Shown here: one piece after another, positions 27,492-36,842 of the stretch
Position numbering within the stretch: position 1 is the stretch's first letter
Layout of the letters: each line of letters starts with the position of its first letter
NCBI RefSeq assembly: GCF_023614525.1
Contig: NZ_CP097885.1
Coordinates: forward strand, 1,238,501 to 1,302,500
Direction of reading: 5' to 3'
Length of the DNA: 64,000 nucleotides
Origin: Peptoniphilus genitalis
Lineage (GTDB): Bacteria > Bacillota > Clostridia > Tissierellales > Peptoniphilaceae
Notes under the pieces: model-generated
Database searches by the model: none
What the model saw: the letters and a program-made list of their open reading frames with translations, nothing else
What the model was told of the DNA's origin: nothing
Program-made: the position numbers and the translations under genes

Positions 27492-27700
27492 AAGCTTATG
27501 CTTTTATATTTACAATTGGAGGGGACTTAGGGCGTTTCGATTCGCCCTTGTCCCCTCCAAACCTCCCCTTACCACCCCCAACGACCTGGCAGGGGCCCGA
27601 CCCATTAATACGCAAAAAGCTCTCCGACTAAAAATTTCAAACTCGCTTCGCTCAAACAGTGAAATTTTTTTAACGTCTCCGAACTTTTTGCTTACTGTTT
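27492..27700. ncRNA. Left copy of an inverted structured element (candidate RNA)
   Basis: Read on the plus strand: a small hairpin AAAAGC-TTAT-GCTTTT, then hairpin 1 at 27518-27558 (stem GGAGGGGAC/GTCCCCTCC, internal loop TTA/TT, stem GGGCG/CGCCC, loop TTTCGATT). A linker at 27571-27597 contains CCACCCCCAACGACCTGG. A second long hairpin has outer stem GCAAAAAG (27612-27619)/CTTTTTGC (27684-27691) and inner stem AAAAATTTCA (27630-27639)/TGAAATTTTT (27660-27669). The same plan recurs inverted at 27960-28315 with different but still paired stem bases. I do not recognise a known RNA class, and the transcribed strand is not clear. Confidence 0.6.
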
Positions 27701-27857
27701 TATTAGCTTGCGGTTTATTGGCTAACCTCATAAGCTTATAACATTTCAACAAGCAGGGGCACTCGACAAATTCACTGCTTAAGACTTAAGTTATAGCTTG
27801 TTACAAAGTACGGAAAAGTTGGAGATTTATAATTAAATAGAACTTTATAAAAAGTTA

Positions 27858-27890
27858 AAGCTTAATCGATACTGATTAAGCTTATTTTTA
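27858..27890 (+). terminator. Terminator-like hairpin between the two inverted elements
   Basis: AAGCTTAATC (27858-27867) and GATTAAGCTT (27874-27883) form a perfect 10-bp stem with loop GATACT, followed by ATTTTTA. It lies between the two structured elements and would end a transcript coming from the left copy. Confidence 0.65.
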
Positions 27891-27959
27891 TGCAAAAATT
27901 TTTAGTTGTATCATGTTTTATTAAGTAACTCAACATAAGTTTGTAACTCTGTAGAGGTA

Positions 27960-28315
27960 AAACCACGAACTAAGATTGAAGAACCCCGTAAGGCAAGACA
28001 GCCGTTAAAAAATTCAATTGTTTGAGTTAAGCGATTCAGTAAATAAATAATTGTGATGAAATCTTAATTTATTTATAAGTTTTTTAATCTCAAATACTTA
28101 AGCTTAACGAGTTTTGAATTTTAGGCTGTCTGCCGCTCGGGGTTGTAGGCAAAGGCCCCTGCCAGGTCGTTGAAGGTGTTGGGGGTGGCCCGGAGGGGGA
28201 AGGACCAATCGAAAGGTCCTAACCCCCTCCGGATAAAGAATCGTAAAGCTCCGCTTTACAAAACTTATTTAAATAATAACTTGATAAATAAATATAAAAG
28301 CAAGGCTTTTAAAAT
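27960..28315. ncRNA. Right, inverted copy of the structured element (candidate RNA)
   Basis: On the minus strand it repeats the left element's plan. The entry hairpin is AAAAGC-CTT-GCTTTT. Hairpin 1 at 28190-28232 has stems CCGGAGGGGG/CCCCCTCCGG and GGACC/GGTCC with the same internal loop and the same TTTCGATT loop. The linker carries CCACCCCCAAC and GACCTGGCAGGGGCC. The long hairpin has CCCCG (27984-27988)/CGGGG (28138-28142), GACAGCC (27997-28003)/GGCTGTC (28124-28130), AAAATTCAA (28008-28016)/TTGAATTTT (28114-28122) and an extra arm GTTAAGC/GCTTAAC (28026-28032/28102-28108). Paired bases differ from the left copy while loops are conserved. Confidence 0.6.
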
Positions 28316-28334
28316 AATTTTCTCCCCCAACTAC

Positions 28335-28363
28335 TTGAAAAAAGTTTTTATTTGAGTTATCAT
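28335..28363 (+). promoter_or_regulatory. Promoter of groESL
   Basis: TTGAAA (28335-28340), a 17-base spacer and TATCAT (28358-28363). The CIRCE operator starts 8 bases downstream of the -10, over the expected start site. Confidence 0.7.
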
Positions 28364-28370
28364 ATACATA

Positions 28371-28397
28371 TTAGCAGAAGGGACAAGCGAGTGCTAA
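28371..28397 (+). promoter_or_regulatory. CIRCE operator (HrcA binding site)
   Basis: TTAGCAGAA (28371-28379), nine bases, GAGTGCTAA (28389-28397). The right arm is a perfect match to the CIRCE consensus. The left arm differs from TTAGCACTC at its last three bases. Spacing is exactly 9. HrcA repression of groESL in the absence of heat stress follows from what is known of the operator. Confidence 0.85.
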
Positions 28398-28430
28398 AAA
28401 TAAATTATAAATTTTAGGAGGCTTATATAT

Positions 28431-28712
28431 ATGAAATTGAGACCACTTGATGACAAGATTGTCATTAAAAAGATTGAAAAAGAAGAAACTACTGCTTCTG
28501 GTATTGTTCTTCCTTCTTCAGCTAAGGAAGAATCAAACATCGCAGAAGTTATTGCAACTGGCAACAAATTAGATACAGATGAAGAAATGAAGGGACTTGT
28601 TAAGGTTGGTGACAAGGTTATTTTCTCTAAATACGCAGGAAATGACATTGAACTTGACCACGAAAAATACACTATAATCAAGTTCCAAGACATCTTGGCA
28701 GTTATTGAATAA
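28431..28712 (+). CDS. groES: Co-chaperonin GroES
   Basis: 93 residues. It starts [20 protein letters not shown] and contains the mobile loop [14 protein letters not shown] and the roof and end segments [17 protein letters not shown] and [15 protein letters not shown]. It caps the GroEL cylinder. It is the first gene after the CIRCE-controlled promoter, with TAGGAGG before the ATG. Confidence 0.97.
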   Translation: MKLRPLDDKIVIKKIEKEETTASGIVLPSSAKEESNIAEVIATGNKLDTDEEMKGLVKVGDKVIFSKYAGNDIELDHEKYTIIKFQDILAVIE

Positions 28713-28726
28713 GGCTTATTGAATAA

Positions 28727-30364
<1,638 letters not shown>

Positions 30365-30368
30365 TGAT

Positions 30369-30400
30369 AAGAAAAACCGAGACGAGTCTCGGTTTTTCTG
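30369..30400 (+). terminator. Terminator of groESL
   Basis: AGAAAAACCGAGAC and GTCTCGGTTTTTCT form a nearly perfect stem with a two-base GA centre, and the 3' arm includes a T-run. The same hairpin, with CAGAGAC in place of CCGAGAC and matching changes, occurs at 7450-7480 in the isolated repeat copy. Confidence 0.8.
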
Positions 30401-31075
30401 GTTTTCACAGCGAATGCAAGCGTAAGCGAAGCATGAGCTGATGAAAAATCTTATCCAGCGAGCGTAGAAAATTCGACTGAATAAGGAGAATTTTCAAGCG
30501 AGTCGGATTTGTAAATCAATAAACAACCTAAACAAAGGCAGTCACAAACATGACTGTCTTTTATTTTATCTTCACACTGAAGCCGAGCGATAGCGAAGGC
30601 TGAAGTGATGAAAAATCTTATCCAGCGGAAAATAAAGGTACACAGATTTTTGACAAGCAAAAATCTGCGGGCAGACTTATCAAAATTTCTTACAGAAATT
30701 TGATCAAGTCTAAGCCAATGCGAATGAATAATGAGCATTTTCAAGCGAGTCGGATTAAGTAAATATAGTAAAAACCTTAAACAAAGGCAGTCACAAAGTT
30801 GACTGTCTTTTTTAATTTCAAGCAAAGTTTATGAAGAACCTTATCCAGCGAGAATAAGGGAACACAGATTTTTGACAAGCAAAAATCTGCGGGCAGACTT
30901 ATCAAAATTTCTTACAGAAATTTGATCAAGTCTCAGCCAATGCGACTGAATAAGGAGAATTTTCAAGCGAGTCGGATTAAGTAAATATAGAAAACAACCT
31001 AAACAAAGGCAGTCACAAAGTTGACTGTCTTTTTTAATTTCAGTAAAGCTGATGAAAAATCTTATCCATCAAAAA
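30401..31075. repeat. Tandem array of the modular intergenic repeat (about three units)
   Basis: Units at about 30401-30570, 30571-30820 and 30821-31043, plus a fragment to 31071. A full unit contains GATGAAAAATCTTATCCAGC, then inverted repeat CAGATTTTTG-ACAAG-CAAAAATCTG, then ACTTATCAAAATTTC-TTACA-GAAATTTGATCAAGT, then TTTTCAAGCGAGTCGGAT. Each unit ends in a hairpin AGGCAGTCAC...TGACTGTCT with a T-run that looks like a terminator (30536-30565, 30786-30813, 31008-31035). The first unit lacks the middle module. The array fills the 0.8-kb gap after groEL; I see no credible protein gene in it. Confidence 0.8.
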
Positions 31076-31155
31076 TAACAAATATTTAAAAGCATAACAA
31101 AACCTTCCCATGTTTAAATCTCACCAATAAGAGTAAGAATATTATGAGGTGTTTT

Positions 31156-31845
31156 ATGGATATTAAATATATTAAAGCTTTTAATGACAATTACATTTGG
31201 ACTATTGAGAAGGGCGGCAAGGTTCTCCTTGTTGATCCTGGCGATGCAGGTCCTGTTATAGATTATTTGAAGGGCAGAAAACTTGATTATATTCTTTTAA
31301 CCCACAAGCACATGGACCACGTAGGTGGCCTTGACGAACTTAAGATTAAATACGGCCCAAAGGTTTATGGACCTAGGGAAACTAGCGAATACAACGACGT
31401 GACTTTAAAGGACGGAGATGAATTTAATCTTCTTGGAGAAAATTTCAAGGTTATTTCAACTGGAGGTCACACTGAAGACCACATTTCTTATCTAGTTGAT
31501 GGTAACTTGTTCTGTGGAGATGCCCTCTTCTTAGCAGGTTGCGGCAGGGTCTTCACTAAGGACTATAAAAAATCCTATGAGGGTCTTAACAAGTTAAAAA
31601 ATTTAGCTGATGACACTTTAGTTTATCCTGCTCACGAGTATTCTCTTGCCAACTTAGAATTTGCCAAGTCCGTAATTTCTAATGAGGACTTGGATAGGGA
31701 GTATGAAAGAGTAAAGAAGCTTAGAGAAGATGACAAGATTACTTTTCCTACGACAATTGGAAAAGAGAAAAAAATAAATCCCTTCTTCTTGGCAAGGGAC
31801 TTAGATGAATTTATAGATTTTAGAAACAAAAAGGATAATTTTTAA
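31156..31845 (+). CDS. MBL-fold hydrolase, hydroxyacylglutathione hydrolase-like
   Basis: 229 residues. The metal motif is THKHMDHVGG near residue 50 (HxHxDH); further ligands are in GGHTEDHISY and FCGDALFLAGCGR, and PAHEYSLANLEFAK near 160. The C-terminal GKEKKINPFFL resembles the GloB substrate-binding part, but this region is short. Glyoxalase II enzymes hydrolyse S-lactoyl thiols; the thiol used by this organism is unknown. The start is ATG 31156 because GAGGTG (31146-31151) fits it; the upstream ATG overlaps that site. It is a single-gene unit with its own terminator. Confidence 0.85.
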   Translation: MDIKYIKAFNDNYIWTIEKGGKVLLVDPGDAGPVIDYLKGRKLDYILLTHKHMDHVGGLDELKIKYGPKVYGPRETSEYNDVTLKDGDEFNLLGENFKVISTGGHTEDHISYLVDGNLFCGDALFLAGCGRVFTKDYKKSYEGLNKLKNLADDTLVYPAHEYSLANLEFAKSVISNEDLDREYERVKKLREDDKITFPTTIGKEKKINPFFLARDLDEFIDFRNKKDNF

Positions 31846-31863
31846 GAAAAAGTAAGCAAAAGA

Positions 31864-31900
31864 AAAGTGCTGGCTATTACAAAAGCCAACACTTTTTTTA
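31864..31900. terminator. Terminator shared by the hydrolase and the convergent transporter
   Basis: AAGTGCTGGCT pairs with AGCCAACACTT around ATTACAAA, followed by a T-run. A-rich sequence before the stem lets it also serve the minus-strand gene ending at 31915. Confidence 0.85.
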
Positions 31901-31914
31901 TTTACAAAATTTTA

Positions 31915-33255
31915 TTAACCAATACCACCAAGTATTGCACCAGCTATTAGGGCCACTATGGCAGCTGTTACATATACATATTTTGCTAATGGATAGTACC
32001 ATCCTCCAATGCCTTTTGGGGATCCTTCATTGACTGCAGCAAGAACATAGTCTTTGCCTGCAACCCAAAGGAACATTATACCTGCAAGGGCTGCTCCAAG
32101 TGGGCAAATGTAAATTGATACTACATCCATCCAACCACTTACTATTCCTTGAATTAGAATTGCAACGACACAACCAATGATGTGGATAATTGTAGTTGCA
32201 AGAAATCTTGATGCATTGAATTTTTCTTGTAGGTAGGCAACTGGTGTTTCGTAAAGGTTTATTATTGAAGATACGCCTGCAAATAGAACGCAGATGTAGA
32301 AAATCATTCCAATAATTCTTCCAATAGGCATACCGTTAAATACATTTACAAGGAAGATAAACATAAGGCCAGGGCCACCTGTATCAAGTGGTGCATCAGC
32401 TGCTGCCATTGCAGGGATGATTACAAAGGCTGCCAAGAGGGCTGCTATTGTGTCAAAGACTGCAACATTCCTTGCTGATGATGGAATACATTCATTTTTA
32501 GGAAGGTAAGATCCATAAATTACAGTTCCTGATCCTGCTACTGATAAGGAGAAGAAGGCTTGCCCAAAGGCAAATATCCAAACCTTAGGATCCTTTAATC
32601 CATCAGGATTTACTGTGAAAATATATTTATAGCCATTTGAAGCACCTGGAAGAGTGCAGATGTAGAATGCAAGTCCTACAAATAAAATAAATAGGGCTGG
32701 CATCATAATTTTGTTTGCTTTTTCAATTCCACCAGATACACCCATTACCATTATGGCAAAGCTTGCAAGAATTGCTATTACTACCCAGGTGTTTGCACCA
32801 AAGGCTCTCGCTGTTAGGCCAAAGGTACCACCAATTACATCCATATCTTGTCCCATTTCATAAAGGTGACCTGATAGAGAAAGGAAGGTATATTTAAAAA
32901 TCCAAGCCATTACACAAGTGTAGCCTATAGCTAGTGCCAAAGAGCCGAGAACTGGGATAAGACCAATTAATTCGCCAGGCTTTTTATTGCCAGTTCTTAA
33001 TTCTGTACATTTTCCAAAGGCGCCAACTGGTCCAGCTTCGGCTGACCTGCCTAGTGCCATTTCGGAAATTACTCCTGTAGATCCTATTAAGGTTACAAAG
33101 ATAAAATAAGGAATGAGAAAAGTCATCCCACCATAAGTTGAAACCATTATAGGGAATCTCCAAATATTACCCATACCAACTGCAGAGCCAATACAAGCTA
33201 GTATAAAGCCCCATTTGCTTTTAAAACCATCACGAGTTTTTAAGTTGTTATCCAT
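31915..33255 (-). CDS. Neurotransmitter:sodium symporter-family transporter
   Basis: 446 residues with about eleven or twelve membrane helices. The first helix has GSAVGMGNIWRFP, the diagnostic sodium- and substrate-binding segment of NSS (LeuT-fold) proteins. VAGSGTVIYGSYLPKNE near residue 240 is the equivalent of the helix-6 region. Bacterial members import amino acids such as tryptophan (TnaT), tyrosine or leucine with sodium. It lies directly downstream of the tryptophanase-like gene on the same strand (86 bases apart), so tryptophan or tyrosine import is likely, though not proven by sequence. GGAGAAAAAT lies before the ATG. Confidence 0.93.
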   Translation of the reverse strand: MDNNLKTRDGFKSKWGFILACIGSAVGMGNIWRFPIMVSTYGGMTFLIPYFIFVTLIGSTGVISEMALGRSAEAGPVGAFGKCTELRTGNKKPGELIGLIPVLGSLALAIGYTCVMAWIFKYTFLSLSGHLYEMGQDMDVIGGTFGLTARAFGANTWVVIAILASFAIMVMGVSGGIEKANKIMMPALFILFVGLAFYICTLPGASNGYKYIFTVNPDGLKDPKVWIFAFGQAFFSLSVAGSGTVIYGSYLPKNECIPSSARNVAVFDTIAALLAAFVIIPAMAAADAPLDTGGPGLMFIFLVNVFNGMPIGRIIGMIFYICVLFAGVSSIINLYETPVAYLQEKFNASRFLATTIIHIIGCVVAILIQGIVSGWMDVVSIYICPLGAALAGIMFLWVAGKDYVLAAVNEGSPKGIGGWYYPLAKYVYVTAAIVALIAGAILGGIG

Positions 33256-33340
33256 AATTTTTCTCCTTAAAGGGTAATTTGCCCCTCAATTAAGAGGGGC
33301 TTATTTAATTTTTTGTATTTATAAAAAAGTTTAGAGAAAT

Positions 33341-34984
33341 TTATTTTTCATCTTCAGAAGGTTCATAAGTTTCAAGGAAAGCGTGGAAGTGACGCATTGG
33401 AAGGTTCTTTCCCTTGACTATTCTAATATTAGGAATAGTAGCACGATCTTCGTAAAGAGCCTTAACTGCTGCTATTACATAATCCATGTGTTCCTTAGAA
33501 AGTTGACTTCTATTTATTGCGAAACGAACTACGTTTGCTACTTCAGCTTGTTGTTCTGGAGTCTTTAGGTCATATTCCATAGAATAGTTACCAAGTTCTG
33601 CAGTTCTAATTCCATATCTTCTTATTAATTCAACAGAGAAGCCTTGACCTGCAAAAGTTTCTGGTCCCCTCTTGTTGTCGAAGAATTCGTCCATGTTGAT
33701 ATAAACACCGTGGCCACCTGCAGGAAGTACAACTCCTTTAACGCCAGCCTTGTAGAAACCTTGAGCAAGGTATTCACATTGCTTAACACGAGCATCAAGA
33801 TAATCAAACTTAGCTGCTTCATAAAGACCTGCAGCAAGAGCCATAATATCTCTACCACTCATTCCACCATAGGAGTCGTTGCCGTAAGAAGAAATTTGTT
33901 TAACTTTTAGGAGGATACCTACATCAGTTTTAACTGTGCCGTCCTCGTTAAAGTCAGAGAACTTCTTCCAGAATAGTCCCTTATCTCTAAAGGCAAGAAC
34001 GCCGCCCATATTTGCGTGTCCGTCTTTTTTAAGTGATGCAGTAAAGCCGTCGCAGTAAGAGAACATTTCTTTTGCGATTTCTGGAATTGACTTGTCAGCA
34101 TAACCTTCTTCATTAACTTTGATGAAGTAAGCATTTTCAGCCCATCTAGCAGCATCAAACATATAAGGTATATCATACTTATGAGCAATTCTTGAACATT
34201 CTCTTAAGTTTGCCATAGAAACTGGTTGACCACAAACTGTGTTGTTAGTGATAGTAGTGTAAATTAGTGGCACATTTTCAGGTCCTAATTTAGTGATAAG
34301 TTCTTCTAGTTTTTCAGTGTCCATGTTGCCCTTAAATGGATTCTTTTCATAATGACCATTTTCAGGAACTTCCCAAAGTAATTTTTTATTGTATAGGTTT
34401 CTTGGAATTGAACCCATTTGTTTAATATTACCTTCAGTAGTGTCAAAGTGACCATTTGAAGGAATAGTATAAATCTTTCCTGGTTCTCTTGCGTTTAATA
34501 TTTTTTTGACAAGTTCGAATAAAACAGATTCAGCTGCACGACCTTGTTGAATGATAAAGGTATTTGGTCTTTCCATTTGGGCAGAACCACCATTAAATAG
34601 GCCGCCTTCATATTCGCAAAGGTAAACTTCGTCCATCATTTTTTCAACATCTTCGCAGTCAGTTCTTACAAGGTCGATGATTCTTTTTTGATCGTCGCCT
34701 CTTTCGAATACATCCCTAAAGGCATCGAGAAGAACATAGTAGCCCTTGTTTCTACCATAAGATTCATCTCCTAAGAACATTGCAGACCATTGAACATCTG
34801 TCATGGCTGTAGTTCCTGAGTCTGAAAGCATGTCAATAGTTAACATTCCTGCAGGAAAAGCAAATTCATTGTAGTGAGTAGCCTTAAGAGCTCTTTCCCT
34901 TTGTTCAACTGTAACATTTGGAATATTTTTTGTTACATAAGTGTAGGAATGTGGTGTAGGTACGTCTAATTGATACTTCTTCAT
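33341..34984 (-). CDS. tnaA: Tryptophanase-type beta-eliminating lyase, long form
   Basis: 547 residues, PLP-dependent. Family marks are MLSDSGTTAMTDVQW near residue 52, TTITNNTVCGQPVSMANLRE near 244, FDAARWAENAYFIK with the PLP-contacting Asp at 277, and TASLKKDGHANMGG with the likely PLP lysine at 320. The C-terminus has MRHFHAFLETYEP, like the LRHFTA end of tryptophanases. Known enzymes split tryptophan to indole, pyruvate and ammonia, or tyrosine to phenol. Those are about 455-475 residues. The extra length includes an insertion near residues 95-140. Substrate is therefore uncertain; the neighbouring NSS transporter favours an aromatic amino acid. ATGGAGG precedes the ATG, and a tandem leader motif lies upstream. 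Confidence 0.82.
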   Translation of the reverse strand: MKKYQLDVPTPHSYTYVTKNIPNVTVEQRERALKATHYNEFAFPAGMLTIDMLSDSGTTAMTDVQWSAMFLGDESYGRNKGYYVLLDAFRDVFERGDDQKRIIDLVRTDCEDVEKMMDEVYLCEYEGGLFNGGSAQMERPNTFIIQQGRAAESVLFELVKKILNAREPGKIYTIPSNGHFDTTEGNIKQMGSIPRNLYNKKLLWEVPENGHYEKNPFKGNMDTEKLEELITKLGPENVPLIYTTITNNTVCGQPVSMANLRECSRIAHKYDIPYMFDAARWAENAYFIKVNEEGYADKSIPEIAKEMFSYCDGFTASLKKDGHANMGGVLAFRDKGLFWKKFSDFNEDGTVKTDVGILLKVKQISSYGNDSYGGMSGRDIMALAAGLYEAAKFDYLDARVKQCEYLAQGFYKAGVKGVVLPAGGHGVYINMDEFFDNKRGPETFAGQGFSVELIRRYGIRTAELGNYSMEYDLKTPEQQAEVANVVRFAINRSQLSKEHMDYVIAAVKALYEDRATIPNIRIVKGKNLPMRHFHAFLETYEPSEDEK

Positions 34985-35010
34985 AAAAAACCTCCATATA
35001 ATAATAAAAA

Positions 35011-35110
35011 AGTTATAGAGGAACCCCGGTCATTAATATAAAATTAACTAGCGGACAGTATCCTATAGAGAACCCCGGTCATTAAAAATTTAACTAGCGG
35101 ACAGCACTCC
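35011..35110 (-). promoter_or_regulatory. Tandem structured leader motif before the tryptophanase-like gene
   Basis: Two copies, 50 bases apart, lie in the untranslated leader. Reading the minus strand each has GTCCGCTAGTTAA, a short variable loop, then TTAATGACCGGGGTTC and CTCTATA. GTTAA and TTAAT pair in both copies, with loop lengths that differ by three bases, and TCCG can pair with CGGG beneath. Conserved flanks with a variable loop look like a repeated RNA hairpin (riboswitch or protein-binding leader) rather than plain repeats. I cannot match it to a known class. Confidence 0.6.
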
Positions 35111-35135
35111 AGATAATGTTTATTATCTATGCAAT

Positions 35136-35164
35136 AGTTTACATTATGAAAAAATAATTGTCAA
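35136..35164 (-). promoter_or_regulatory. Promoter of the tryptophanase-transporter unit
   Basis: On the minus strand TTGACA (35164-35159), a 17-base spacer and TAAACT (35141-35136). The transcript would begin near 35128, with a hairpin GATAAT-AAAC-ATTATC at its start, then the tandem motif. The leader is about 145 bases. Confidence 0.7.
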
Positions 35165-35240
35165 TAATAAACTGCATCAATACAAGCTTTAGCTAGGGTT
35201 ATAAAATATGAAAAAACATTTGCAAATCAAGAAACAAAAT

Positions 35241-35270
35241 AAAAAAAAGACCTCCAAAATTGGAGATCTT
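35241..35270 (-). terminator. Terminator of the class I aldolase gene
   Basis: On the minus strand GATCTCCA-ATTT-TGGAGGTC, then eight T residues. It separates the aldolase from the tryptophanase-like gene, which therefore has its own promoter. Confidence 0.85.
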
Positions 35271-35284
35271 AAAAATCTTACACT

Positions 35285-36175
35285 TTATTTTTCAACTGAA
35301 GCTGAGTAGTTCTTTTCGATAGAGTCATCAAGCATCTTTGTAAATTCTTCGGCAGTTTGATTTACATTAAGTCCTTCAGTAAGGGCTCTTGAGTAGGAAG
35401 CAATTACGCCCCTGTTTTTTCTAAGTTTTTCGTTGGCTTCATCTCTTGAGTAGCCACCAGATAGGGCAACGATCCTAACAGTTTGATCAAAGTCGTAAAG
35501 ATCTTCGTAAAGATTTTCCTTTTCTGGAAGAGTTAACTTAAACATTACATAAGTGTCCTTGTCTAACTTTTTAAGTTCTTCCACAAGATATTTTTTAAGG
35601 ACTTCTTCGATTTCAGCCTTGTCCTTAGCGTGGATGTCAACTTCCGGCTCGATAATAGGAACAAATCCTGCTGCAGAAATTTTCTTTGCGTAGTCAAATT
35701 GTTGTTCAACAACTTTTTTAATGGATTCTTCGTTGAGTTCCTTTACAACAGAACGCATCTTAGTTCCAAAAATATTTCTTTCCTTTGCATTTGCAAGAAG
35801 CTCGTCAATGTGCTTGAAAGGTTTCATAAGTTGTGCGCCGTCTTTTTCTACATCAAGACCTTCGTCAACCTTAAGGATTGGAACGATGCCCTTTTCTTCC
35901 CAAAGGTAGTCGCCAGTGAACTTGCCGTCGATTTTAGAGTTCATAGTAACCTTAAATAGGATTGCAGCTAAAATTCTATCAGATGTAAAGGCCTTATCCT
36001 TTATAATTCTCTTTCTCATTTCGTGAACTTGTTCAAACATTTCTTCTTCGTTTGAATAAGCATCTTCAGTCACACCATAATTTAATAGGGCCTTAGGTGT
36101 TGATCCACCAGATTGGTCAAGAGCAGCAATGAAGCCCTTGCCATTTTTCATTCTTTCAAATTGTTCTTTGTTCAT
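35285..36175 (-). CDS. fda: Class I fructose-bisphosphate aldolase
   Basis: 296 residues, the size of the bacterial class I (Schiff-base) enzyme. [20 protein letters not shown] at the start and [17 protein letters not shown] near residue 210 are typical; the Lys of FKLTLP is the expected Schiff-base residue. It cleaves fructose-1,6-bisphosphate to two triose phosphates in glycolysis. The start is ATG 36175, with TGGAGGTAA upstream; the frame extends slightly further but without a binding site. It is transcribed alone. Confidence 0.93.
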   Translation of the reverse strand: MNKEQFERMKNGKGFIAALDQSGGSTPKALLNYGVTEDAYSNEEEMFEQVHEMRKRIIKDKAFTSDRILAAILFKVTMNSKIDGKFTGDYLWEEKGIVPILKVDEGLDVEKDGAQLMKPFKHIDELLANAKERNIFGTKMRSVVKELNEESIKKVVEQQFDYAKKISAAGFVPIIEPEVDIHAKDKAEIEEVLKKYLVEELKKLDKDTYVMFKLTLPEKENLYEDLYDFDQTVRIVALSGGYSRDEANEKLRKNRGVIASYSRALTEGLNVNQTAEEFTKMLDDSIEKNYSASVEK

Positions 36176-36263
36176 TTTTACCTCCAAAAGTCTAGACTTC
36201 TAATTACTTCTAATTATATAATAAGTAGACATAGTTGACAAATGACAAAATTTTGAGGTGAAC

Positions 36264-36842
36264 ATGAAGTATTACGCAGTTAGAATAGGAAGAAATCCTG
36301 GCATCTATCACACCTGGGATGAGTGCAAGCGAGAAACCATGGGTTTTAAGGGAGCAAGTTTCAAAAAGTTCTCCACTCGTGAAGATGCTGAGGCCTTTAT
36401 AAATGAAATAGAAGAAGACAAGAAGGAGTCAGCGGAAAAGGATGAGCTTGTAGTTTACGTTGACGGATCCTACAGGAACAGCGACAAGTCCCACTCCTAT
36501 GGAGTCTACATGTTTAATGATGAAGAAGAATACACTTACTCAAAGAGATTTTTCAAGGACTCAGACATGAGAAATGTGTCGGGAGAAATCAAGGGAGCCA
36601 TGCGTGCCATGGAAGAAGCAGCAGAGCTTGGCAAGAAAAAAATCTACCTTCACTACGACTACGAAGGCATAAGGTCATGGGCTCTTGGTTTTTGGAAGAC
36701 TAATAAGGAAGGGACGATTTATTACAAGAAATTTTACGATTCTATAAAGGACAAGCTTGAGGTAAAATTTATAAAAGTAGAGGCTCACACTGGGGTCAAG
36801 TACAATGAGTTAGTTGATAAACTTGCAAAGGAGGCAAAATGA
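36264..36842 (+). CDS. rnhA: Ribonuclease HI with N-terminal RNA/DNA-hybrid-binding domain
   Basis: 192 residues. Residues 1-48 ([20 protein letters not shown] and [14 protein letters not shown]) are the viroplasmin-like hybrid-binding domain found at the start of many RNase H1 enzymes. The catalytic domain follows: Asp in [11 protein letters not shown], Glu in [12 protein letters not shown], Asp in YDYEGI and Asp in [11 protein letters not shown], the DEDD set. It degrades RNA in RNA-DNA hybrids. The ATG at 36264 is used with GAGGTG upstream. The last bases overlap the dCMP deaminase gene. Confidence 0.93.
   Translation: MKYYAVRIGRNPGIYHTWDECKRETMGFKGASFKKFSTREDAEAFINEIEEDKKESAEKDELVVYVDGSYRNSDKSHSYGVYMFNDEEEYTYSKRFFKDSDMRNVSGEIKGAMRAMEEAAELGKKKIYLHYDYEGIRSWALGFWKTNKEGTIYYKKFYDSIKDKLEVKFIKVEAHTGVKYNELVDKLAKEAK

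Noticed and set aside
27518-27558. tRNA-like T-arm (TTTCGATT loop on a 5-bp stem)
   Set aside because: The loop has 8 bases and no cloverleaf, anticodon arm or acceptor end can be drawn around it.
27510-27752. 80-aa minus-strand reading frame in the ogt-groES gap
   Set aside because: It lies on the left structured element. The inverted copy conserves pairing and loops rather than the protein frame, and there is no ribosome binding site.
27490-28315. Retron msr-msd or group II intron in the structured pair
   Set aside because: No reverse transcriptase gene nearby and no domain V-like hairpin.
28170-28355. 61-aa plus-strand reading frame
   Set aside because: It covers the right structured element and the region before the groESL promoter. 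No binding site, and its sequence follows the hairpins.
30451-30825. 124-aa minus-strand reading frame after groEL
   Set aside because: It runs through two units of the modular repeat and several hairpins; no start signal.
35011-35110. mini-ykkC (guanidine-II) riboswitch
   Set aside because: The two-hairpin layout is similar, but the ACGR loops that define that class are missing and the gene context does not fit.
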